Assembly (NCBI GenBank): GCA_963677325.2
Contig: CAXXGM010000005.1
Location: 123,658-187,657 of the forward strand
Length of the DNA stretch: 64,000 nucleotides
From: G963677325 sp963677325
GTDB taxonomy: Bacteria; Bacteroidota; Bacteroidia; Bacteroidales; Prolixibacteraceae
Reading direction: 5' to 3'
The notes under the pieces are model-generated. The model was not told where the DNA came from. It saw only the letters and a program-made list of their open reading frames with translations, and did no database searches. Below, one piece after another: positions 52,691-59,957 of the stretch; the stretch's first letter is position 1, and each line of letters begins with the position of its first letter. The position numbers and the translations under genes are program-made.

Positions 52691-53385
52691 GAAATTTTGC
52701 CTTCTCATTTGAGGAGTTAAATATTACATCTGGTCAGGTTGAAGAAGTATTGGGATATCTGCCCGGACAATCACCTGAGCCTTTTCCTGAAATTATTAAT
52801 TTAGCTTTGGCTAAAGGTCCATCCTTGTGTGACATAAAAGCAAGTATTCTCGGTACTTCCAACTTTTCAGTTGACGAAGAAGCTGGTTTTTTCTCTTTTG
52901 AGGATTCTATTTTCATTGCTAATCAAAAACTGCTTTCTCAGCTTTCCCGTTCAGAAGGGGCCATTATTTTTATTTGTACGGCAGGGCCTAAAATAGGAGA
53001 GAAGAGCAAAGAAATAATGTCTTCTGGTGATTTTATGGAAGGTTATATCCTGGATTTATTGGGATCAGTTTCGGTGGAGGCAACTATTGAAAAAATTCAG
53101 GGTATCTTAATTTCTGAATTTGAAGAAAAAGGATTGTATATTACAAATCGATACAGCCCGGGCTACTGCGGATGGGCCTTAACGGAACAGAAGAAAATAT
53201 TTTCACTATTTCCATACGGGCATTGTGGCATAAAACTTTCTGAATCCTGCCTGATGGAGCCCATAAAATCAGTCAGTGGAATCATCGGTTTTGGCTCTCA
53301 ACCAACTAAAAACCTTCATGAATGCCAGTTATGCGAACTGGAGACCTGTGTATACCGGAAAATGAGAATTGCAAGGCAGAAATAA
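52675..53385 (+). CDS. MetH-type cobalamin reactivation protein (free-standing)
   Basis: 236 residues. The middle and C-terminal parts match the AdoMet-binding activation domain of MetH (PF02965): RYSPGYCGWALTEQKKIFSL and LSESCLMEPIKSVSGIIGFG. This domain uses SAM and an electron donor to restore Co(I)/methylcobalamin after oxidation. It is followed by a short Cys tail CQLCELETCVYRKM, suggesting metal or redox binding. As a separate polypeptide it presumably serves the corrinoid protein at 48496. The start overlaps the CobW stop, so it is translationally coupled; it is the last gene of the block. Confidence 0.92.
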   Translation: MYHEVRNFAFSFEELNITSGQVEEVLGYLPGQSPEPFPEIINLALAKGPSLCDIKASILGTSNFSVDEEAGFFSFEDSIFIANQKLLSQLSRSEGAIIFICTAGPKIGEKSKEIMSSGDFMEGYILDLLGSVSVEATIEKIQGILISEFEEKGLYITNRYSPGYCGWALTEQKKIFSLFPYGHCGIKLSESCLMEPIKSVSGIIGFGSQPTKNLHECQLCELETCVYRKMRIARQK

Positions 53386-53566
53386 ATTCTACCGGAGTTT
53401 ACTATATTGTAAATCAGTGCTATTTGACATAACCTCTTAGGAATGATAGTTATTTTGATTTTAAATGTTGCATAATGATAAAAAAAACATATGTTTTATT
53501 TTTAGCTTCATTTAAACAAGAATTAACAAAAACTTTCATAAAAATTAACATTATTTTCAAAAAAAG

Positions 53567-53596
53567 TTTGGATTTCATGTTTTAAAGTTATATTTG
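53567..53596 (+). promoter_or_regulatory. Promoter of the cold-shock gene
   Basis: TTTG (53567-53570), 18 bases, TATATTTG (53589-53596), 20 bases before the ATG. This is a close fit to the Bacteroidota consensus. Confidence 0.65.
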
Positions 53597-53616
53597 CATG
53601 ATTTAAAATTAACAAA

Positions 53617-53808
53617 ATGCAATCAGGAAAAGTAAAATTTTTTAATGAATCCAAAGGTTTTGGGTTTATTAAAGACAATGACTCTGAAAAAGAGTATTTC
53701 GTACACGTCACAGGTCTTGTCGATAAGATAAGAGAAAATGATGAAGTTACCTTCGAAATTACCGAAGGAAGAAAAGGATTAAATGCGGTAAATGTAAAAC
53801 TATCATAG
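53617..53808 (+). CDS. Cold-shock domain protein
   Basis: 63 residues. It has RNP1 KGFGFI and RNP2-like YFVHVT (usually VFVH), in the order MQSGKVKFFNESKGFGFIKD ... YFVHVTGL ... DEVTFEITEGRKGLNAVNVK. It binds single-stranded RNA/DNA and relieves mRNA structure. It is single, with its own promoter and terminator. Confidence 0.95.
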   Translation: MQSGKVKFFNESKGFGFIKDNDSEKEYFVHVTGLVDKIRENDEVTFEITEGRKGLNAVNVKLS

Positions 53809-53828
53809 TTTTCCCACATTAATCGATC

Positions 53829-53861
53829 AAAAAAAGAGCCACAAGACTGGCTCTTTTTTTT
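53829..53861 (+). terminator. Rho-independent terminator of the cold-shock gene
   Basis: AAAAAGAGCC and GGCTCTTTTT form a 10-base stem around ACAAGACT, ending in a long T run. Confidence 0.9.
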
Positions 53862-54033
53862 GCCTGTTAAAGAGGATCCTACTTTCTTACCTCTTCATCT
53901 AAACACTTCCTTACGTCCTTATTACCCTTTCCCTTTTTTCCGGCAAATTCAGCATATCTTGATGACACGTTTTTTAAAGAATCAATTTGAATAACCTATA
54001 AAAATGACTTTATTCTTAACAGGGAAATAATCA

Positions 54034-55392
54034 TTATTTTATCCAGATGGTTTTAATATTTACAAATTCTTTTATTCCGTAAGACGAGAGTTCGCGACCA
54101 TAGCCTGAATTTTTTATTCCTCCGAAAGGCAAACGCGGGTCTGATTTTACAATTCCATTAACAAATACACAGCCGGATTCTATCTCGGTCGCAATGGTTC
54201 TTGCTTTCCCGGTGTCTTTTGTCCAAACAGAGGCTCCTAATCCAAATTTACTCTGGTTTGCAAATTTTATGGCTTCAATTTCATCTTTTGCAACAATTAC
54301 CGCTGCCACAGGACCAAAAGTTTCTTCTTTAAATGTGGGCATTTCCGGTGTAACTTCCGTGATAATGGTGGGCGCAAAGAAATTCCCATCAGATGCTATT
54401 CTGTTTCCACCTGTTATTATTTTTGCTCCCATATGGACAGATTCTTTGACTTGTCTTTGAATTTCATTGACCAGATCAGGTTTTGCAAGAGGAGCTAAAG
54501 TGGTCGATTCATCCAGGGGATCTCCCGGTTTGAGAGATTCAAATATTTCTTTCATCTGAGAGATTAATGGATCAGCCATATCCTTAACCACGATAAAGCG
54601 TTTAGCTGCAATGCAGGATTGGCCGGAACAGATCAGCCTTGAACCTGCTGCATTTTTAGCAGCTGCTCCAATATCTGCATCCCCGCAGATGATGAAAGAA
54701 TCTGAACCTCCTAATTCCAGTACTGTTTTTTTAAGATATTTTCCTGAAAGTGAGGCAATTTGTCGTCCTGCTCCCTCACTTCCGGTTAAGGTAATGGCCC
54801 GTACGTTGTCATTTGAAATTACAGTTTCAATCGGAGCCGATGAAATGATCAGGGTCCTGAATAAATTTTCAGGGAAACCAGCTTCTTCAAAGACCGATTC
54901 AATGGCAAGTGCACATCCCTGAACATTGGATGCATGTTTCAACAAAGCTGAATTTCCTGCCATCAAAGTGGGAGCAGCAAACCTGAAAACCTGCCAGAAA
55001 GGGAAATTCCACGGCATAATTGCCAGAACAGGACCGATAGGCTGGAAGGATACAAAACTTTGTCCAGCGTCCGATTTGATCGGTTCATCCGAGAGCATGC
55101 CTTCAGCATTTTCAGCATAATATTCGCAAACCCAGGCACATTTGTCTATTTCCTGGCGTGATTCTTCGATTCTCTTTCCCATTTCTATGGTGATCAATTG
55201 GGAAAACTCCTTTTTTCTGTTTCGAAGAATCTGCCCGGCAAGGAGCATTTTCTCCTTGCGCAGCCTGAAGTCCGAGGTATTCCATTGTTGAAATGCAAGG
55301 AAATTCTTATCTATGATTTCAAGAATTTCCTCTTCTTTCATTTCAGGATATTCCCTGATCAACTTATTATTAAAAGGATTTATTGATTTCAT
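54034..55392 (-). CDS. NAD(P)-dependent aldehyde dehydrogenase (succinate-semialdehyde type)
   Basis: 452 residues, the short GabD-type length. Cofactor and substrate motifs: AIMPWNFPFWQVFRFAAP, ALLKHASNVQGCA, TLTGSEGAGRQIA, catalytic Glu in VLELGGSDSFII and Cys in SGQSCIAAKRFIV, then EETFGPVAAVIVA and the C-terminal PFGGIKNSGYGRELSSYG. It oxidises an aldehyde, most likely succinate semialdehyde, to the acid. It is single, in the minus direction. Confidence 0.92.
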   Translation of the reverse strand: MKSINPFNNKLIREYPEMKEEEILEIIDKNFLAFQQWNTSDFRLRKEKMLLAGQILRNRKKEFSQLITIEMGKRIEESRQEIDKCAWVCEYYAENAEGMLSDEPIKSDAGQSFVSFQPIGPVLAIMPWNFPFWQVFRFAAPTLMAGNSALLKHASNVQGCALAIESVFEEAGFPENLFRTLIISSAPIETVISNDNVRAITLTGSEGAGRQIASLSGKYLKKTVLELGGSDSFIICGDADIGAAAKNAAGSRLICSGQSCIAAKRFIVVKDMADPLISQMKEIFESLKPGDPLDESTTLAPLAKPDLVNEIQRQVKESVHMGAKIITGGNRIASDGNFFAPTIITEVTPEMPTFKEETFGPVAAVIVAKDEIEAIKFANQSKFGLGASVWTKDTGKARTIATEIESGCVFVNGIVKSDPRLPFGGIKNSGYGRELSSYGIKEFVNIKTIWIK

Positions 55393-55449
55393 ATTGACAA
55401 GTATTCCCGGTAAATTTTATGGTCAACCAATTCCATTCACCAACTCAGA

Positions 55450-55866
55450 TCACTTAGGATTCCCGAAAAGAAGGGAGTCCTTTTTCCATGGCATTAACTC
55501 TTTTTTCCATGGCTGTAATTCAGGTTGTAAGCCTTTTTTCCGTGGCATAATTTTATTTGTATATGGTATAATTTTCAGGTGGTAATGAACGCCCGGAGTT
55601 GTGACATTTGCATTAGGCATACGATCCCTCGATGCCCCCGGATCAAAAACCAGTATATCACCTGTTTTATTAAAATCTGATGAGATTTTGTCTTTTAATC
55701 TAAAGCTGTCATTATTATTAGGGAAACCAATATGAATGGTGCCTGACTTAACCGTTACAGAATCAGTTTGCGGTTTGATTGCAGGTATTTGCTTATCTAA
55801 GCTCTGACCTACGCTTGACATTGAAATAAGAATCAGGAATAATCCAGATAGAAAGGTAGTTTTCAT
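55450..55866 (-). CDS. Small secreted protein of unknown function
   Basis: 138 residues: signal peptide (FLSGLFLILISMSSVGQ) and a mature part with a conserved-looking middle (GTIHIGFPNNNDSFRLKDKI). The end carries near-repeats, KIMPRKKGLQPELQPWKKEL and MPWKKD, with paired Lys after Pro. I do not recognise a family. A promoter pattern is not clear. It could be cell-surface associated. Confidence 0.6.
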   Translation of the reverse strand: MKTTFLSGLFLILISMSSVGQSLDKQIPAIKPQTDSVTVKSGTIHIGFPNNNDSFRLKDKISSDFNKTGDILVFDPGASRDRMPNANVTTPGVHYHLKIIPYTNKIMPRKKGLQPELQPWKKELMPWKKDSLLFGNPK

Positions 55867-56171
55867 GATTTTTAAAATCTAATGTATTTATCCCAAAGAT
55901 ATAAATTTTAATATGGATTCTAAAATATGATAATAAGATTTTGATTGTTTTTTGTCTGTTAGGCTGCCATAAGATTATATTATTCTTTATAATTGAACTG
56001 AACATTCTTCGATTCATATGATAAGCAATGACTAAGCCTCGTATTGGACTTGGTACGGAGATGATATAGAGCTGGTATAAGGAAGTTTCCATTAAACTCC
56101 GTTTCTTTTAACTATTATATGAAAAAAAACCGCCCTAAATTGGGCGGTTCCTATAATTAAAAATTAATCAT
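55867..56171. other. Spacer between secreted protein and Hsp20 genes
   Basis: AT-rich, with no gene supported on either strand. It contains the Hsp20 terminator near 56121-56149 and the upstream region of the small secreted protein gene. Confidence 0.5.
56121..56149 (-). terminator. Rho-independent terminator of the Hsp20 gene
   Basis: AACCGCCC (56128-56135) pairs with GGGCGGTT (56142-56149). On the minus strand the stem is followed by eight T. It lies about 23 bases past the stop codon. Confidence 0.9.
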
Positions 56172-56624
56172 TTATTGAATCTGAATCTCTTTCGCAGGTT
56201 TTGACCTGATTTCCTCGCGTTTGGGCAGAGTGATAAAGAGAATCCCGTTATCGTATTTGGCGCTTATGTTATCGCCGTTGATTTGTCCTTCCGGCAATGA
56301 AAAAGCACGCTGGAAAGTTTCGTAGGAAAATTCGTGACGTGAATAGTCTCTGGAGGACCTCTCTTCCTCAGATTTCTTTTCGCATGAGACTAAAAGTTGA
56401 TTATTAACGATACTGACTTTAAAATCATCCCTTTTTAAACCAGGGGCAGCAACTTCAATCATAAAATGATCATTTTCTTCTATAATGTTGCATGCAGGAA
56501 GAGTCGAATTTATTCCCGAGAAGTTCATGTTGTTCCAGTCATTCCAATCCCTGTTAAAGAAAGAATCGATAAAAGATGGAATCGAAGAAGACAATCTTTC
56601 ATTTGATCTTGTAAGTAATGCCAT
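56172..56624 (-). CDS. Small heat-shock protein, Hsp20 family
   Basis: 150 residues. An N-terminal arm (SIPSFIDSFFNRDWNDW) is followed by the alpha-crystallin domain (about 40-135): PACNIIEENDHFMIEVAAPG, LKRDDFKVSIVNNQLLVSCE, FQRAFSLPEGQINGDNISAK and YDNGILFITLPKREE. The C-terminal I-x-I-like tail is KEIQIQ. It holds unfolding proteins for refolding. A GGAGGG ribosome-site-like sequence precedes the start on the minus strand. Confidence 0.95.
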   Translation of the reverse strand: MALLTRSNERLSSSIPSFIDSFFNRDWNDWNNMNFSGINSTLPACNIIEENDHFMIEVAAPGLKRDDFKVSIVNNQLLVSCEKKSEEERSSRDYSRHEFSYETFQRAFSLPEGQINGDNISAKYDNGILFITLPKREEIRSKPAKEIQIQ

Positions 56625-56939
56625 AACTTAAACCCTCCATTTTTAATTTATAATTATTTTTCAAACACAAATTATGAATTTAATTCATCTTAAGCAAAAG
56701 AATGAATTACACACTGTATCTCAAGAATTATGCCTTTTAATTTTTTGAATAAAATTATTGTCAAAATGATTTAAATATCTTATTGTAATGCAATTATGGC
56801 AGTTCTTTGCTGACAAAATCAGACATTTTAACATGCAAAAAATGAAAGTAAACCATTCTGCAAAAAATGTCTTTAAAATCGTGAATTCCTTAACAAAAAA
56901 ATGTAATTTTGAAGAGTAATACTCATTTAAATTATAAAC
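56625..56939. other. Divergent spacer between Hsp20 and the 89-residue protein
   Basis: 315 very AT-rich bases without a gene. TAATTTTG at 56904-56911 matches a -7 box for the rightward gene; a -33 partner is not evident. No inverted repeat resembling a CIRCE heat-shock operator was found. Confidence 0.4.
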
Positions 56940-57209
56940 ATGTTACCAAAGTTTCTTTTAGCTGACAATTCGCAGGTGCTTCCGGATAAGATATTTGTAA
57001 TACATACAGAACAGCCGAGATTTATTGTTGGCTGTGACGTGGAAGCTTTTTCAGTTGACCAGGAAATTCATTGGATTGATGATGAGCCGGAAAGTGATGA
57101 ATTAAAGGCTGAGTTGCTCGAGCAGGCTGAAGAATTCATGGAACTTGAGCTTGAGTACGAAGAAGAACTTTACGATCAGGAAGAACAGGAAAACGAAAAC
57201 CAAAAATAA
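56940..57209 (+). CDS. Conserved acidic hypothetical protein
   Basis: 89 residues: an N-terminal beta-like half (LPDKIFVIHTEQPRFIVGCD) and a strongly acidic coiled C-terminal half (EELYDQEEQENENQK). It looks like a small Bacteroidota protein of unknown role. It is six bases upstream of the PspC-domain gene and so probably co-expressed. Confidence 0.7.
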   Translation: MLPKFLLADNSQVLPDKIFVIHTEQPRFIVGCDVEAFSVDQEIHWIDDEPESDELKAELLEQAEEFMELELEYEEELYDQEEQENENQK

Positions 57210-57215
57210 ACGGGG

Positions 57216-57425
57216 ATGGAAATTCTTGAACCTAAACGATTGATGCGGTCCAGGAAAGACAGGATGATCGCAGGTGTTTGTGGAGGTCTTGCCAACTATA
57301 TGGCTGTTGATCCAACTATCGTCAGATTGGTGTTTGCATTAGCCACATTTTTCACATTTGTTGGTCCAGGAATCCTTATTTACTTTGTAATGTGGATCAT
57401 AATCCCCAAAGAACCAGGGATGTAA
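57216..57425 (+). CDS. PspC-domain membrane protein
   Basis: 69 residues, the PspC domain alone: RSRKDRMIAGVCGGLANYMA, VDPTIVRLVFALATFF and GPGILIYFVMWIIIPKE, with one or two membrane segments. PspC family proteins take part in envelope stress responses. It is the second gene of a pair with the acidic small protein. Confidence 0.92.
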   Translation: MEILEPKRLMRSRKDRMIAGVCGGLANYMAVDPTIVRLVFALATFFTFVGPGILIYFVMWIIIPKEPGM

Positions 57426-57476
57426 TTTCTGAAGTGTATTTTTACCTGGTTCCAAATCCAAATTAACAGATAACCT

Positions 57477-58400
57477 ATGGACAGGAGAAATTTTATTTTT
57501 AAAACTGCTGCCGTTTCCTCTCTGGCAGGGATGGGCTCTTTGGCGTATTCAAATGGAATGGCCAATGAATCTAAAACATCCAATTCAGCTAAATTTAAAC
57601 TCAATTATGCGCCTGGTTTTGAAATGTTTTCAGAATCAGCAGGAAAAGATCCTATTGATGCTATAAAATTCTGCAATGATCAGGGATTTACGGCCATGTT
57701 TGATAATGGACTGATGGGAAAAACTCCTGAACTTCAGGAGAAAATTGCCTCTGAATTATCTCGCAGAAATATGGCTATGGGCCCCTTCGTGCTTTATGCA
57801 GATTTCAAGGTGGAATCTATGGTTCTGAAAGATCCGGTTATTCGCGAGATGCTGATAAAGAAGGTAAACGATGGGGTTGAACTTTGTAAAAGGACAGGAT
57901 TTAAACAGGCATTAATGGTTCCGGGCCGGTTTAATCTAAATATGGCATGGGATTATCAAACCGCTAATGTAATAGATATCATGCGGGAATTAAGCGAGAT
58001 AGCTGAAAGGGGTGGTATGACCATCATGCTTGAACCCCTGAACAAAAGAGATCATCCGGGGCTGTTTCTTTCAGGTATGCCTCAAACCTACGCTATCTGC
58101 CGGGCTGTAAACAGTAAAGCCTGCAAAATTGTTGATGACCTTTATCACCAGCAGATTACAGAAGGGAATCTGATTCCTAATATTGATTCATCCTGGACAG
58201 AGATTGCCGCATTTCACCTTGGCGATAATCCTGGACGAAAGGAACCCGGAACCGGAGAGATAAATTTCTTAAATGTTTTTAAACATCTGAAAGAGAAGGG
58301 ATATACTGGCGTTCTTTGTATGGAACACGGGAAGAGTAAACAGGGTAAAGAGGGTGAGTTTGCTGTAATTGAGGCTTATCGTAAAGCCGACAATTTTTAA
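57477..58400 (+). CDS. Tat-exported TIM-barrel protein (hydroxypyruvate isomerase/xylose isomerase-like)
   Basis: 307 residues. A Tat-like start (MDRRNFIFKTAAVSSLAG) is followed by an AP-endonuclease-2/xylose-isomerase-like barrel: DPIDAIKFCNDQGFTAMFDN, GGMTIMLEPLNKRDHPGLFL (metal ligand Glu), KIVDDLYHQQITEGNLIPNI (Asp/His), AAFHLGDNPGRKEPGTGEIN (His/Asp) and GVLCMEHGKSKQGKEGE. The metal-site residues of the hydroxypyruvate isomerase group are present. It is followed by two DUF1080 genes, so I infer a sugar isomerase or epimerase acting on the keto-sugars they release. Confidence 0.88.
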   Translation: MDRRNFIFKTAAVSSLAGMGSLAYSNGMANESKTSNSAKFKLNYAPGFEMFSESAGKDPIDAIKFCNDQGFTAMFDNGLMGKTPELQEKIASELSRRNMAMGPFVLYADFKVESMVLKDPVIREMLIKKVNDGVELCKRTGFKQALMVPGRFNLNMAWDYQTANVIDIMRELSEIAERGGMTIMLEPLNKRDHPGLFLSGMPQTYAICRAVNSKACKIVDDLYHQQITEGNLIPNIDSSWTEIAAFHLGDNPGRKEPGTGEINFLNVFKHLKEKGYTGVLCMEHGKSKQGKEGEFAVIEAYRKADNF

Positions 58401-58443
58401 ATCATAATTTGTTACTAGAATCAACTATTATTCGAACATTGGT

Positions 58444-59223
58444 ATGAAAAGTATTCTTTTATCAGTTTCCCTGGCTGTAATTGCTGTTTTGTCTGCGTGC
58501 AGTCCAAAAAATCCTGCGACATCCAAAATTGAGCAAACTGTTGCGCCTGCTGAAAATATCGCTGTTGCAAACAATGTTTTAACCGATCAGGAAAAAGCGG
58601 AAGGCTGGAAGCTCTTATTTGACGGACAAAGCTATGATCAGTGGAAAGGGTTTAATGGCGAAGATGTTTCAGGCGGCTGGGTAGTAAAGGATGGATGTCT
58701 GATGTCCCTTGGTCACGGAGCCGATATTGGTGGTGATCTTATCACGAAAAAGGATTATGAGAATTTCGAACTCAGTCTGGAATGGCGCATCGCTCATGGG
58801 GGCAACAGTGGCGTTCTTTATGGGGTGATCGAAGATCCAAAATATAAGGCTGTTTATTACACGGGTCCTGAATATCAGCTTTTGGATGATATCGGTTTTC
58901 CTGATAAAGTTGAAGAATGGCAATTGACCGGTGCCAATTACGGGATGTACAATGCCGATAAATCAAAAAAGAAACTTCAAATGGTTGGAGGTTCTGAATT
59001 CAATACAACAAAGATCATCGTCAATAAAAATCATGTGGAACAGTGGTTAAACGGCGAAAAAATTGTGGAATTCGAAAGATGGACTGATGACTGGAACAAA
59101 CGTAAAAGTGAGGGGAAATGGAAAGATTTTCCTGATTACGGGATGGCTAAAAAAGGTAAAATATCATTGCAGGATCACGGTAGCTATATTTGGTTCCGTA
59201 ATATAAAAATTAAAGAGCTTTAA
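58444..59223 (+). CDS. DUF1080 lipoprotein (3-keto-disaccharide hydrolase family)
   Basis: 259 residues with lipobox VLSAC (Cys19). PF06439 motifs: GWKLLFDGQSYDQWKGFNGE, LITKKDYENFELSLEWRIAH, GGNSGVLYGVIED, YTGPEYQLLDDIGFPDKVEE and GKISLQDHGSYIWFRNIKIK. It is close to the 42637 copy but lipid-anchored. It sits 43 bases after the TIM-barrel gene and 32 bases before another DUF1080 gene, in one operon. Confidence 0.92.
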   Translation: MKSILLSVSLAVIAVLSACSPKNPATSKIEQTVAPAENIAVANNVLTDQEKAEGWKLLFDGQSYDQWKGFNGEDVSGGWVVKDGCLMSLGHGADIGGDLITKKDYENFELSLEWRIAHGGNSGVLYGVIEDPKYKAVYYTGPEYQLLDDIGFPDKVEEWQLTGANYGMYNADKSKKKLQMVGGSEFNTTKIIVNKNHVEQWLNGEKIVEFERWTDDWNKRKSEGKWKDFPDYGMAKKGKISLQDHGSYIWFRNIKIKEL

Positions 59224-59255
59224 GATTAATCATTCACTAAAATAACCAGTTAAAA

Positions 59256-59852
59256 ATGAAGAAGATATTAATTTGTTTGGCTGCTTTGCTTGTCTTCGGT
59301 TTTACTTCACAAGCTAAAAAGAAATCCCTTTTCAATGGGAAAGACCTGACGGGATGGACTGTTTATGGTACAGAAAAATGGTTTGTTGATAAAGGGAATC
59401 TTGTCTGTGAAAGTGGTCCCGATAAACAATATGGATACTTATTGACCAATAAGACGTATAAGGATTTTGATCTGACTGTTGAATTTCTGCAGGAAGCCAA
59501 TGGAAATAGCGGAGTTTTCTTCCGTTCAAGCTGCGAGGGTACAAAAATCTCGGGATGGCAGTGTGAGGTAGCGCCCAAAGGAATGAATACAGCGGGTATC
59601 TATGAATCCTACGGCAGGGGCTGGATAAAAGAAATTCCTGATGATAAGGAGAATATTCTGAAACCCGGGGAATGGAATAAAATGCGTCTTAAAGTTGTAG
59701 GTGATCATATCCAGACCTGGTTAAACGGCCAGCCAATGGTTGACTTTATGGATGCCAAGGTCGGAAAAGGTAATGGTTCTATTGCTTTGCAAATACATTC
59801 AGGCGGTGGAATAAAAGTACGCTGGCGTAAACTGAAAATTGTAGAATATTAA
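59256..59852 (+). CDS. Short secreted DUF1080 protein
   Basis: 198 residues with a signal peptide (MKKILICLAALLVFGFTSQA). It is a shorter PF06439 variant: SLFNGKDLTGWTVYGTEKWF, TNKTYKDFDLTVEFLQEANG, NSGVFFRSS, GEWNKMRLKVVGDHIQTWLN and GSIALQIHSGGGIKVRWRKL. It is the last gene of the TIM-barrel/DUF1080 operon and is followed by a strong terminator. Two DUF1080 types in one operon may act on different linkages. Confidence 0.92.
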   Translation: MKKILICLAALLVFGFTSQAKKKSLFNGKDLTGWTVYGTEKWFVDKGNLVCESGPDKQYGYLLTNKTYKDFDLTVEFLQEANGNSGVFFRSSCEGTKISGWQCEVAPKGMNTAGIYESYGRGWIKEIPDDKENILKPGEWNKMRLKVVGDHIQTWLNGQPMVDFMDAKVGKGNGSIALQIHSGGGIKVRWRKLKIVEY

Positions 59853-59860
59853 AAATAAGA

Positions 59861-59885
59861 AAAAAGGAGCCTAAAGCTCCTTTTT
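59861..59885 (+). terminator. Rho-independent terminator of the TIM-barrel/DUF1080 operon
   Basis: AAAAAGGAGC pairs with GCTCCTTTTT around CTAAA, 9 bases past the stop codon. Confidence 0.9.
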
Positions 59886-59957
59886 CGTTTTAATCAAAAT
59901 ACTTTTTTACTTTCTCCTTTCAAAAAGTTATTTTTGGATTCTCAAATACCGACGATA

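Noticed and set aside
53523..53819. 98-residue minus-strand frame over the cold-shock gene
   Set aside because: Antisense shadow of the cold-shock gene and its promoter.
55793..56092. 99-residue minus-strand frame upstream of the small secreted protein
   Set aside because: Overlaps the start of a better supported gene in another frame and lies in an AT-rich promoter region; composition is not protein-like.
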